From NCBI GenBank assembly GCA_018819005.1, contig JAHJQU010000038.1, forward strand, positions 1 to 6,512: a stretch of DNA of 6,512 nt. The letters are read 5' to 3'. Positions 1-6,442 of this stretch are shown here, in pieces. Below the pieces are notes generated by a model. It was given only the letters and a program-made list of their open reading frames with translations. It had not been told where the DNA came from and did not search any database. The translations under genes were made by a program, and so were the position numbers. Each line of letters starts with the position of its first letter. Position 1 is the stretch's first letter. Source of the DNA: Pseudomonadota bacterium. Lineage in GTDB: Bacteria; Desulfobacterota; Desulfobacteria; Desulfobacterales; RPRI01.

Positions 1-20
1 ATGAATGAGTATTCATTCAT
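1..20. promoter_or_regulatory. FadR-like (TetR-family) operator palindrome
   Basis: The sequence shows a perfect inverted repeat: ATGAATGA at 1-8 and TCATTCAT at 13-20, separated by GTAT. Positions 2-19 read TGAATGAGTATTCATTCA. From memory, the box bound by the TetR-family fatty-acid-degradation repressor FadR of Bacillus subtilis is TGAATGAMTANTCATTCA; only position 9 (G, where the consensus has A or C) departs from it. The site lies about 30 bp before the start codon of a FadN-type gene, a class of gene that FadR controls in Bacillus. I infer repression relieved by long-chain acyl-CoA. The regulator itself is not in the window, and the palindrome could extend past the left edge. Confidence 0.7.
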
Positions 21-40
21 GTATGTTTTAACATCATTTC

Positions 41-46
41 AGGAGG
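41..46 (+). promoter_or_regulatory. Ribosome binding site deciding the fadN start
   Basis: AGGAGG ends 5 nt before the ATG at 52. It is a full-strength Shine-Dalgarno sequence and fixes the start there. The in-frame ATGs at positions 1 and 19 are rejected: they fall in or at the edge of the operator palindrome and would add residues upstream of the conserved nucleotide-binding start. Confidence 0.85.
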
Positions 47-51
47 TAATT

Positions 52-2457
52 ATGAGTAGAAAGATAAGAACTGCCGCTGTTATTGGCTCCGGTGTTATGG
101 GCGGAGGGATAGCCGCTATACTTGCCAGCGCGGGCGTTAAGACGTTATTGCTGGACATTGTTCCCTTCGATTTAACAAATGAACAGAAAAATGATCCGAA
201 AGCTAAAAACAGAATTGTAAAGGCCGGCTTTGATTCTGTTCTGATGTCAAAACCTGCTCTTCTTATGCACGCAAAAGATGCTGCCCTTATTTCAATAGGC
301 AATCTTGAAGACGATTTTGACAAGATTGCATCATGCGACTGGATTGTTGAAGTTGTTGTTGAAAATCTCAAGGTCAAGCAGGATCTTTTCAAGAGAATTG
401 AAAAAGTCAGAAAACCCGGCACAATCGTTTCTTCAAATACTTCCGGTATTCCTTTAAAGTCAATGTCTGAAGGACTCAGCAAGGAGTTCAGGCAGCATTT
501 CCTTGGCACACACTTCTTTAATCCCGTAAGATACATGAAGCTCCTTGAAATTATATCAGGCGAAGAAACACTCCTTGAAGTTTTAGAATTTATGAGTGAT
601 TTCGGCGAAAGAATTCTCGGGAAAGGTATTGTCATGGCAAAAGATACCCCCAATTTTGTCGGAAACAGAATAGGCGTTCAGGGAATGGTCAAGGCCATGC
701 AGCTTATGGTCGAAGACGGTCTTACGATATCAGAAGTCGATGCTCTTTTCGGACCGGCGATGGGAAGGCCAAAGACAGCCATGTTCAAGACTTCGGATCT
801 TGTCGGACTTGATACCATGGGACACGTCGCGAAAAACACCTACGACCTCGTGGTCAATGACGAGGTGAGAGAAAGCTTCGTTATCCCTGAATTTGTCAAC
901 AGGATGATTGAAAAGAAGCTTCTCGGGAAGAAGACAAAGGCCGGTTTCTATAAAACCGATCTGACTCCTGAATGGAAGAAGATCCGCAAGGTTATCAATC
1001 CTTCTACCTTTGAATATGAAGAATATGAAAAGCCCGCTTTCCCGTGCCTTGATGAAGCCAAAAAGGCAAAAACTCTTCCCGACAAGATCAAGTCTGTTGT
1101 TTACGGCGAAGATAAGGGCGCAAAGTTTGTATGGAAAGCGGTTGCAAACCAGCTTATCTATTCGGCTAACAGGATTCCGGAAATATCGGACACCATAATC
1201 GATATAGACAACTCCATGAAGTGGGGCTACAATTTTGAGATGGGGCCTTTCGAGACTTGGGACGCCATTGGTGTGCAAAGAGCCGTGGAAAAAATGGAAA
1301 AAGAAGGATTCAATGTGCCGGCAAAGGTCAAGGAGATGCTTGCCGCAGGAAACACTTCTTTTTACAGGACGGAAAAAGGCAAAGTTTATTACTACGATTT
1401 TAATACAAAAGACTACAAGGAATATGTCGTCAGCAAAAGCATAATATCTCTTGCCGCCCTCAAAGGAGACAACAAGCTTGTTAAGAGCTGCAAGTCGGCA
1501 TCTCTTATAGATATCGGTGACGGGGTTTACTGCTGTGAATTCCATACAAAGATGAACGCGCTGAATACCGAGATCATCGAATTTATCCATGAATCTCTCG
1601 ATTACGTCGATCAGAACGGAGCCGGCCTTGTTATCGGGAACCAGGCAGGCGGAATGCCCGGAGCCTTTTCGGCCGGTGCTGATCTTGTTCAGGTTGGAAT
1701 GGCTGCCAAAGAGAAGAGATTTTCCGAGATCGAGACCATGATAGAGAGGCTTCATCTGGCGGTCCAGAGAGAGAAATATTCCCCCTTTCCGGTTGTGGCC
1801 GCTCCCTATGGCCTTGCTCTTGGCGGAGGTTGCGAAGTATGTCTCGGTGCGGACAGAATTGTTGCCCATGCAGAGCTTTACATGGGGCTTGTTGAAATCG
1901 GCGTCGGCCTGCTGCCTGCGGGCGGCGGATGTATGAACCTCTGGAAAAAGCTTATATCTTCTGTCCCCGAAGCGGTAACTGATGTTGATCTTGCAAAGTT
2001 CTTCGTTCCGGCATTTATGGCAATAGCAATGGCGAAGGTTTCAATGTCCGCTGCAGAAGCAAGGGCCAACGGCTTTCTGGGTCCCAAAGACAGGATAGTT
2101 TTCAACAGGGATTACCTTATTGGTGAAGCAAAGAAAGAAGTCTTAAAGATGCTGGATGAAGGTTATGCTCCTCCTGTTAAGAAGAAACTTAAGGTTTTCG
2201 GAGAAGCTGCACAGGGTATGATTAATGCTGAAATATTTAATATGCAGAATGCCAAGTTTGTAAGCGAATATGACGCATTCCTGGCAAAAAGGATAGCATT
2301 TGTCATAAGCGGCGGCGACGTCAGAACAAACAGTGAAATCGACGAAGAGGTCATTTTAAAGCTTGAAAGAACGGCTTTTGTTGATTTTCTTAAAGAGGAA
2401 AAGACGCTCGCAAGAATTGACCACATGCTTTCTACGGGCAAGCCCCTCAGGAATTAA
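52..2457 (+). CDS. fadN: Bifunctional 3-hydroxyacyl-CoA dehydrogenase / enoyl-CoA hydratase, FadN type
   Basis: This 801-residue cytosolic enzyme hydrates trans-2-enoyl-CoA to L-3-hydroxyacyl-CoA and oxidises that with NAD+ to 3-ketoacyl-CoA, the middle steps of beta-oxidation. With M1 at position 52, the Rossmann motif GSGVMG is at residues 12-17. The dehydrogenase signature GTHFFNPVRYMKLLEI carries the catalytic pair His154 and Glu166, and Asn205 lies in the conserved GNRI. A second dehydrogenase C-terminal segment (GPFETWDAIGV) is at about 398-408. The crotonase domain occupies about 485-670: oxyanion-hole motif FSAGADL at 539-545, and both hydratase glutamates present (Glu595 in GGGCEV, Glu615 in LVEIGVGLLPAGGG). 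The order dehydrogenase then hydratase is the reverse of E. coli FadB/FadJ and matches B. subtilis FadN in order and length. The C-terminus (HMLSTGKPLRN) is the family's usual end, so the gene is complete. It is first of a two-gene operon with the thiolase at 2653. Chain-length preference cannot be read from the sequence. Confidence 0.93.
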   Translation: MSRKIRTAAVIGSGVMGGGIAAILASAGVKTLLLDIVPFDLTNEQKNDPKAKNRIVKAGFDSVLMSKPALLMHAKDAALISIGNLEDDFDKIASCDWIVEVVVENLKVKQDLFKRIEKVRKPGTIVSSNTSGIPLKSMSEGLSKEFRQHFLGTHFFNPVRYMKLLEIISGEETLLEVLEFMSDFGERILGKGIVMAKDTPNFVGNRIGVQGMVKAMQLMVEDGLTISEVDALFGPAMGRPKTAMFKTSDLVGLDTMGHVAKNTYDLVVNDEVRESFVIPEFVNRMIEKKLLGKKTKAGFYKTDLTPEWKKIRKVINPSTFEYEEYEKPAFPCLDEAKKAKTLPDKIKSVVYGEDKGAKFVWKAVANQLIYSANRIPEISDTIIDIDNSMKWGYNFEMGPFETWDAIGVQRAVEKMEKEGFNVPAKVKEMLAAGNTSFYRTEKGKVYYYDFNTKDYKEYVVSKSIISLAALKGDNKLVKSCKSASLIDIGDGVYCCEFHTKMNALNTEIIEFIHESLDYVDQNGAGLVIGNQAGGMPGAFSAGADLVQVGMAAKEKRFSEIETMIERLHLAVQREKYSPFPVVAAPYGLALGGGCEVCLGADRIVAHAELYMGLVEIGVGLLPAGGGCMNLWKKLISSVPEAVTDVDLAKFFVPAFMAIAMAKVSMSAAEARANGFLGPKDRIVFNRDYLIGEAKKEVLKMLDEGYAPPVKKKLKVFGEAAQGMINAEIFNMQNAKFVSEYDAFLAKRIAFVISGGDVRTNSEIDEEVILKLERTAFVDFLKEEKTLARIDHMLSTGKPLRN

Positions 2458-2504
2458 TTTGAAAAGAATTTTAAAACGATGATCTCGGAAAAAGTAATAT
2501 TTCA

Positions 2505-2630
2505 GACGGCAAAGTAAAAAGCTCATTATGCAAGGCGCACGAATCTTGAGGAATGAAGCGTACATACTGGTACGCTGCAATGACGAAAGATGAAGTGCAA
2601 CACAGCAGAATGACTTTTTAAGAAGCCGTC
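2505..2630. repeat. 126-bp imperfect palindromic intergenic repeat, copy 1
   Basis: The element begins with GACGGC and ends with GCCGTC, and its two halves are imperfect reverse complements of each other: shared blocks include TAAAAAG near the ends and AGCGTAC around the centre. The centre is a perfect 7-bp hairpin, AGCGTAC (2557-2563) with GTACGCT (2570-2576) around the 6-nt loop ATACTG, so the transcript could fold into one long stem. Its right half (2561-2630) recurs inverted at 6443-6512 with 68 of 70 bases identical. It codes for nothing I can support, and I see no clear target-site duplication. The form suggests a REP/BIME-like or MITE-like dispersed repeat. It fills most of the 195-bp gap between fadN and the thiolase gene. 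Confidence 0.85.
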
Positions 2631-2637
2631 AAATCTC

Positions 2638-2644
2638 AAGGAGG
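2638..2644 (+). promoter_or_regulatory. Ribosome binding site of the thiolase gene
   Basis: AAGGAGG lies 8 nt before the ATG at 2653 and starts 7 bp after the end of the palindromic repeat, so the repeat leaves the translation start free. Confidence 0.85.
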
Positions 2645-2652
2645 AAACAACA

Positions 2653-3831
2653 ATGAGAGATGCATATATAGTAACATCAGTAAGGACCCCCGGCTGCAGA
2701 AGGGCAAAAGGGGCTTATAAGGATACGAGGCCTGAAGATCTGCTGTCTTTTATTTTAAGCGCGGCTGTTGAGAAGACGCCTAATTTTGAAAAGAAAGACG
2801 TGGAAGACCTCATGATCGGATGCTCCTTTCCGGAGGCCGAGCAGGGACTAAATATAGGACGCATTGCCGCCCAGATAGCCGGTTTTCCGGATGAGGTTTC
2901 GGGCGCGACAGTGAACCGCTTCTGCTCATCGGGGCTTGAGGCTATCGCTCTTGCCTCTTTGCGTGTGATGTCGGGATGGTCGGATGTTGTAATCGGAGGC
3001 GGAATCGAATCGATGACATTTGTTCCGATGGGAGGAAATTTTCCAAGGCCTCATCCGGAGCATACAAAAAAACAGGCCGATCTTTACTGCTCGATGGGAA
3101 TTACGGCGGAAAACGTGGCGAACCGGTATAATATTTCCCGCCAGGCTCAGGATGAATTTGCGTATAATTCGCAGATGAAGGCTTCCGCGGCATTGAGCAA
3201 AAAGCTTTTTAAAGAGATAGTTCCGACGCCTGCCGCAAAATTTGTTCTTCAAAAGGACGGGACATTTAAGAAAGAGACTTTCATAGTGGAAAATGATGAC
3301 GGAATAAGGCCTGATACAACCATTGATGGCCTTGCCAAACTGAGACCCGCTTTTGCAGCAGGTGGTTCTGTCACTGCCGGAAATTCATCGCAAACAACAG
3401 ACGGAGCAGCCGCAACAATCATAATGAGCGGAGACAGGGCAAAAGCTTTGGGAATAAAGCCTGTTGCAAAGCTTAAATGCTATACAACGGTCGGATGCCG
3501 CTCGGATGAGATGGGTGTCGGGCCGAAATACGCCATTCCGAAGCTTATGAAGCTTGCCGGAGTCGATCTTAAGGAAGTCGGCCTTTTTGAAATAAATGAG
3601 GCTTTTGCTTCGCAGGCTCTTTACTGTGTAAACGACCTCGGCATTGATATCGCCAAAGTAAACATCAACGGCGGAGCTATCGCCCTCGGCCATCCTCTCG
3701 GATGTACCGGAGCCAAGCTTTGCGCAACTCTTATTTCCAACATGAGGGAAAAAGGCGTAAAGTACGGAGTCGAATCGATGTGCATCGGCGGCGGTATGGG
3801 CGCCGCGGCCCTGTTTGAACTTTGTGAATAG
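2653..3831 (+). CDS. fadA: Acetyl-CoA C-acyltransferase (3-ketoacyl-CoA thiolase), FadA type
   Basis: This 392-residue cytosolic enzyme cleaves 3-ketoacyl-CoA with free CoA into acetyl-CoA and an acyl-CoA two carbons shorter, closing the beta-oxidation cycle. All thiolase active-site elements are visible: nucleophile Cys91 in NRFCSSG, the NEAF motif at 315-318, His347 in GHPLGCTGAK, and the acid/base Cys377 in CIGGGMG. The motif GGGIESMTFVPMGG (115-128) resembles degradative FadA-type thiolases more than biosynthetic acetoacetyl-CoA thiolases, which usually have a Met-Glu-Asn-Met version here. The length is normal and both ends are intact. It lies downstream of fadN on the same strand, as fadA does in Bacillus, and is presumably under the same FadR-like operator. 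No acyl-CoA dehydrogenase follows; the next gene is convergent. Short-chain acetyl-CoA acetyltransferase activity remains possible. Confidence 0.93.
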   Translation: MRDAYIVTSVRTPGCRRAKGAYKDTRPEDLLSFILSAAVEKTPNFEKKDVEDLMIGCSFPEAEQGLNIGRIAAQIAGFPDEVSGATVNRFCSSGLEAIALASLRVMSGWSDVVIGGGIESMTFVPMGGNFPRPHPEHTKKQADLYCSMGITAENVANRYNISRQAQDEFAYNSQMKASAALSKKLFKEIVPTPAAKFVLQKDGTFKKETFIVENDDGIRPDTTIDGLAKLRPAFAAGGSVTAGNSSQTTDGAAATIIMSGDRAKALGIKPVAKLKCYTTVGCRSDEMGVGPKYAIPKLMKLAGVDLKEVGLFEINEAFASQALYCVNDLGIDIAKVNINGGAIALGHPLGCTGAKLCATLISNMREKGVKYGVESMCIGGGMGAAALFELCE

Positions 3832-3843
3832 AAAAGAATAAAA

Positions 3844-3903
3844 GGGTTCAAGGGTTTCCGCCATACTGATTGGCGGACCTTCGGCAGGATTCAAGGGTTC
3901 AAG
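3844..3903. repeat. Small direct-repeat unit flanking a hairpin
   Basis: The 10-mer TTCAAGGGTT occurs at 3847-3856 and again at 3890-3899, each within a longer GGTTCAAG-rich stretch. Between them lies a perfect 7-bp hairpin: TCCGCCA (3857-3863) and TGGCGGA (3871-3877) with a 7-nt loop. No T-run follows the hairpin, so it is not a convincing terminator for the thiolase gene, which ends 12 bp earlier. It looks like a compact dispersed intergenic repeat; its function is unknown. Confidence 0.55.
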
Positions 3904-3927
3904 CGAAAAAATTTAATACGATAAAAG

Positions 3928-3953
3928 AGGGGCTGCCTGAAATGGCAGCCCTT
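3928..3953. terminator. Bidirectional intrinsic terminator between convergent genes
   Basis: GGGCTGCC (3930-3937) pairs perfectly with GGCAGCCC (3944-3951) around the loop TGAAAT; a G-T and an A-T pair extend the stem. On the minus strand it is followed by CTCTTTTATCG and starts right after the stop codon of the 202-residue gene, as expected for that gene's terminator. On the plus strand it is followed by the weaker run TTGTCATTTT and could also stop transcription from the thiolase operon. Confidence 0.75.
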
Positions 3954-3954
3954 G

Positions 3955-4563
3955 TCATTTTATCCCTGTCACCTTCAGAAGAAGTTCCGCTTTATCTTCC
4001 CACTTTATATCAAAAAGCTTTTCTGTTTCTATTTTTACGCCGCCTGATTCGGCTGAAAAAAGTCCCGCTTCAATTATCTTTCTGTTTGCGCCGATGAACC
4101 CGGAAAGGGTCTTTCCTTCAATTATGATGCCACGGTTTAGAAATTCCGGGCCGAGTTCTTTTGATATGAGGTTGAAAAATTTTATTGTTACTTTTCCTTC
4201 GAATGAATCTTCGCTGGTTTCCGCAGGAACATGGGAGATTCCGCTTCGCATGGAGGCTAAGGTGCCGCCTCTTCTCATCGTTGCTCCTGCAAGGCCGGGC
4301 ATTGCGGCGGAAAGAGAGATCGATGAACCGTCTTTTACTATTGCAGAATTAACATCGTCAACAGGCTTTCCATTCAGAAAAATTGTCTGGATTCTATTAT
4401 CGAGATAGTCCTGTTCGATAAACATCCGGTTGCATAAGAACTCTTTAACACTGCAGCCGACCTTATCCTTTATGATGAAACCGTTTTCAAGAAGCTGGAA
4501 AAAGATAAAAATCCGGCCTGGCTCAAAGGATAACAGAAGAGAGGGAAAAGCTGAATTATTCAT
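3955..4563 (-). CDS. AOR-associated protein with a predicted MoaD/ThiS-like beta-grasp region
   Basis: I cannot assign this 202-residue protein to a named family with confidence. Residues 15-100 have the layout of a MoaD/ThiS beta-grasp domain: a hydrophobic strand (GRIFIFFQLL), a second strand leading to GCSVKEFL (the usual G-x-T/S-V-x-x-L-L helix start), then IQTIFLNGKPV (compare the Asn-Gly turn of MoaD), IVKDGSSISLSAAMPGLAG (compare the DGD-x-V/I-x-L strand and the closing Gly-rich segment), and RRGG at 97-100. Unlike real sulfur carriers it does not end in Gly-Gly; about 100 more residues follow. The second half opens with KVTIKFFNLISKELG (124-138), which itself resembles the first strand and helix of MoaD, so a tandem or degenerate duplication is possible. 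There is no signal peptide or clear membrane span. It follows the AOR gene on the same strand, suggesting an accessory role for that enzyme or its pterin cofactor (inference). The ATG at 4563 is the first available, 9 nt after an in-frame TAA, and has no recognisable Shine-Dalgarno. Confidence 0.8.
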   Translation of the reverse strand: MNNSAFPSLLLSFEPGRIFIFFQLLENGFIIKDKVGCSVKEFLCNRMFIEQDYLDNRIQTIFLNGKPVDDVNSAIVKDGSSISLSAAMPGLAGATMRRGGTLASMRSGISHVPAETSEDSFEGKVTIKFFNLISKELGPEFLNRGIIIEGKTLSGFIGANRKIIEAGLFSAESGGVKIETEKLFDIKWEDKAELLLKVTGIK

Positions 4564-4589
4564 AGCGATATATTATTGAAACATAAATA

Positions 4590-4619
4590 AAAGGGAGACC
4601 TCCGAAAAGGTCTCCCTTT
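4590..4619 (-). terminator. Intrinsic terminator after the AOR gene
   Basis: AAAGGGAGACCT (4590-4601) and AGGTCTCCCTTT (4608-4619) form a perfect 12-bp stem with a 6-nt loop. Read on the minus strand it begins 12 bp after the AOR stop codon and is followed by the T-rich stretch TATTTATGTTTC. It lies between the AOR and the 202-residue gene, so it should end or attenuate the AOR transcript before the downstream gene. The T-run is interrupted, so read-through is plausible. Confidence 0.8.
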
Positions 4620-4631
4620 ATGAAGATATTT

Positions 4632-6368
4632 TTACCAGTTGAAGACTTTGTCGAGATCCTCGTCCTTGACCGCAAATTTCACGTTATGCGGCGGGAGCGG
4701 CTCGTTTTTAAAGTAATCAGGAAGCCTGTCATGCTTTGAAGAAAATCCTGCCTTAAGATTGAATTCTCTTTCATTCTTCAACACTGATTTCCCCAGGGCA
4801 ACCACATCATCACCGGTCATATCCTGGCCTATAAATCCGCCGATAAGATCCAGCAGGGCCTGGAAGGTATCCGGCTGGTCGAGAATCGCAAATGCGATGA
4901 AGAGGCACATTCCCGTGGAGTCTATTGCCGCGGTTGCGATCTGGAGATTCCTTGAAAGATCAATCTGCCCTTCAGGTTTCAGCGCGTCAACCTTGCCTCC
5001 AACACCGAGTATGTTTGCGGTAACTGCGTAACCTGCAGTGTGATCGGCGCCCATCGTAGAGGTTGCGTAAGTGACGCCCATGCCCTGAACAGCCCTTGGA
5101 TCGTAAGCCGGCATCGATTGTCCTTTTACGACCGGAACTCTTTCAACGCCGAATACTTTGCCTGTAACCGCGGCGCCGTTTCCGAGAATACGGCCAAGGT
5201 GAGTTCCTTTCCCCACTTCCTTTAAAAGATTTATTGCAGCCTTTGCGTCTCCGAATTTTGCAAGGCCTGCATCCATTGCAACGGCAATTGTGGCGCCCAT
5301 TTCAATTGTATCGAGTCCGTAATCGTCGTCGAGGCGGTCCATCATCGCGATTGCATCGAGGTCATCAATTCCGCAGTTTGCGCCATGAGCCCAGATAGTT
5401 TCATATTCAGGCTGTTTTGTTAAAAAATTACCATCCTTGTCGTTGTATATTCCGGAGCATCTGATAACACAGCCTTTATGGCAGCCGTGGGTTACGACTC
5501 CGCCGCGTGCTGTTTCAGTAGCTGCCAGAGTTTCGCCGCTGATTTTTGAAGCACCAGCAAAGCGCCCGGTTTTGAAATTGTTTGTCGGAAACCCGCCCGC
5601 TTCATTGATTACGTTTGTAAGAACATTAGTTCCATAAGCAGGAAGTCCTTCACCGGTGACAGGGTGTTTTTTAAGCCCCTGAACGAAATTCTTATTGGCT
5701 TCTTTGAATTTTTCGGGATTCTTCGGACTTCTGTTCGGCATTCCGGTGTCGTCTAACACAATGACTTTAACGCCTTTTGCTCCCATTACTGCTCCAACAC
5801 CACCTCGTCCTGCATGGCGGGTAGGTCTTTGTTCCATATCTGTAAAAGCAACGGAGGCTGCTGCAAGTTTCATTTCTCCGGCAGGACCTATTGAAATGCA
5901 GGCGATCTTGTCTCCGTATTCTTTTTTCATCTTCTCAACAACATCATAGTTGCCGAGCATTTTAAGACTGTTATCGGCGGCTATCTTAACACCGTCCTTG
6001 TTTATGGAAACCTTATAAATTGTTTCGCTTTTCGGCGCTCCTTCAAGAACGATCGCCGCATACCCGAGTCGTCCCAGCACCTGAGCTCCCTGTCCGCCTG
6101 AATTCGCCTCTTTAATGCCGCCCGTGAGAGGGCTTTTACAACCTACTGATATCCGGCCCGACATTGCGGCAAGAGATCCGCTCAGGAGTCCCGGTGCAAT
6201 TACAAGCTTGTTTTCCGCGCTGAGGGGATGACACAATGGAGGGACCTCTTTTGCGACTATGGCGGAAGTCATGGCTCTTCCTCCGAGGCCTGCATAATTG
6301 CCGAGTGAGCCGGTTGTAACTTTGGGGCCTCCGTCAGCGCCCATGTTAATTCTTAGAATCTTGTCCAT
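4632..6368 (-). CDS. Aldehyde:ferredoxin oxidoreductase family protein (tungsten/molybdenum bis-pterin enzyme)
   Basis: This 578-residue cytosolic enzyme belongs to the AOR family. Members typically oxidise aldehydes to carboxylic acids and pass electrons to ferredoxin, using a tungsten (rarely molybdenum) bis-pyranopterin and one 4Fe-4S cluster. The N-terminal domain shows the family motifs GLGGRAMTS (27-35), SGRISVGCKSPLTGGIKEANSGG (70-92) and RHAGRGGVGAVMGAKG (184-199), which bind the pterin. The probable cluster ligands are Cys296, Cys300 and Cys304 (GCHKGCVIRCSG) and Cys488 (STGMCLF). EYET (321-324), the GANCGIDD segment (329-336), the DPRAVQGMGVTYATS segment (423-437) and His443 in ADHTAGY match conserved substrate-pocket regions. 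Length is close to that of P. furiosus AOR (about 605) and both ends are intact. The first two cysteines are spaced Cys-x3-Cys rather than the Cys-x2-Cys of P. furiosus AOR, placing it outside the classical type. The substrate cannot be told. A strong ribosome site precedes it and a hairpin terminator follows. Confidence 0.92.
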   Translation of the reverse strand: MDKILRINMGADGGPKVTTGSLGNYAGLGGRAMTSAIVAKEVPPLCHPLSAENKLVIAPGLLSGSLAAMSGRISVGCKSPLTGGIKEANSGGQGAQVLGRLGYAAIVLEGAPKSETIYKVSINKDGVKIAADNSLKMLGNYDVVEKMKKEYGDKIACISIGPAGEMKLAAASVAFTDMEQRPTRHAGRGGVGAVMGAKGVKVIVLDDTGMPNRSPKNPEKFKEANKNFVQGLKKHPVTGEGLPAYGTNVLTNVINEAGGFPTNNFKTGRFAGASKISGETLAATETARGGVVTHGCHKGCVIRCSGIYNDKDGNFLTKQPEYETIWAHGANCGIDDLDAIAMMDRLDDDYGLDTIEMGATIAVAMDAGLAKFGDAKAAINLLKEVGKGTHLGRILGNGAAVTGKVFGVERVPVVKGQSMPAYDPRAVQGMGVTYATSTMGADHTAGYAVTANILGVGGKVDALKPEGQIDLSRNLQIATAAIDSTGMCLFIAFAILDQPDTFQALLDLIGGFIGQDMTGDDVVALGKSVLKNEREFNLKAGFSSKHDRLPDYFKNEPLPPHNVKFAVKDEDLDKVFNW

Positions 6369-6373
6369 AAACG

Positions 6374-6382
6374 ACCTCCTTT
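6374..6382 (-). promoter_or_regulatory. Ribosome binding site of the AOR gene
   Basis: On the minus strand AAAGGAGGT ends 5 nt before the ATG at 6368. This near-perfect Shine-Dalgarno fixes the start, and the protein begins with MDKILRINMG as expected for the family's first strand. Confidence 0.85.
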
Positions 6383-6409
6383 GTTTTGGTTGAAAAGGTT
6401 TGATTTTTT

Positions 6410-6438
6410 ATTTGATAAAGGCAGGATCTTACAGTAAA
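6410..6438 (-). promoter_or_regulatory. Candidate sigma70-type promoter of the AOR gene
   Basis: On the minus strand TTTACT (6433-6438) and TCAAAT (6410-6415) each match four of six bases of the -35 and -10 consensus and are 17 bp apart. They lie 42-70 bp before the start codon in an AT-rich stretch just inside the repeat at the window edge. This is the best pair I see, but a weak one; an alternative lies around TATATT (about 6438-6443), at the border of the repeat. Confidence 0.3.
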
Positions 6439-6442
6439 TATA

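Noticed and set aside
1..51. Earlier ATG starts (positions 1 and 19) for the FadN gene
   Set aside because: They overlap or abut the operator palindrome, lack a ribosome site within the window, and would add residues before the conserved start; the ATG at 52 has AGGAGG at ideal distance.
730..1869. 379-codon open frame on the minus strand inside fadN
   Set aside because: It lies wholly antisense to a gene with all catalytic motifs intact; its translation shows no domain or motif and it has no ribosome site I can support. It is a codon-usage shadow.
2356..2580. Minus-strand open frame running from the end of fadN into the repeat
   Set aside because: Half lies in the palindromic repeat and half is antisense to the conserved fadN C-terminus; no ribosome site or motif.
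2505..2630. Insertion sequence or structural RNA gene
   Set aside because: Too short for a transposase, no coding capacity, no clear target duplication, and no match I recognise to a known RNA family; kept as a dispersed repeat only.
3857..3877. Hairpin as terminator of the thiolase gene
   Set aside because: The stem is only 7 bp and is followed by CCTTCGG rather than a T-run; the hairpin at 3928-3953 is a better candidate.
3385..3894. 169-codon minus-strand open frame overlapping the thiolase end
   Set aside because: Antisense to the conserved C-terminal thiolase region that carries His347 and Cys377; no recognisable protein features.
4094..4408. 104-codon plus-strand open frame opposite the 202-residue gene
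   Set aside because: The minus-strand frame is longer, has beta-grasp-like patterning, a matching terminator and AOR context; the plus frame has none.
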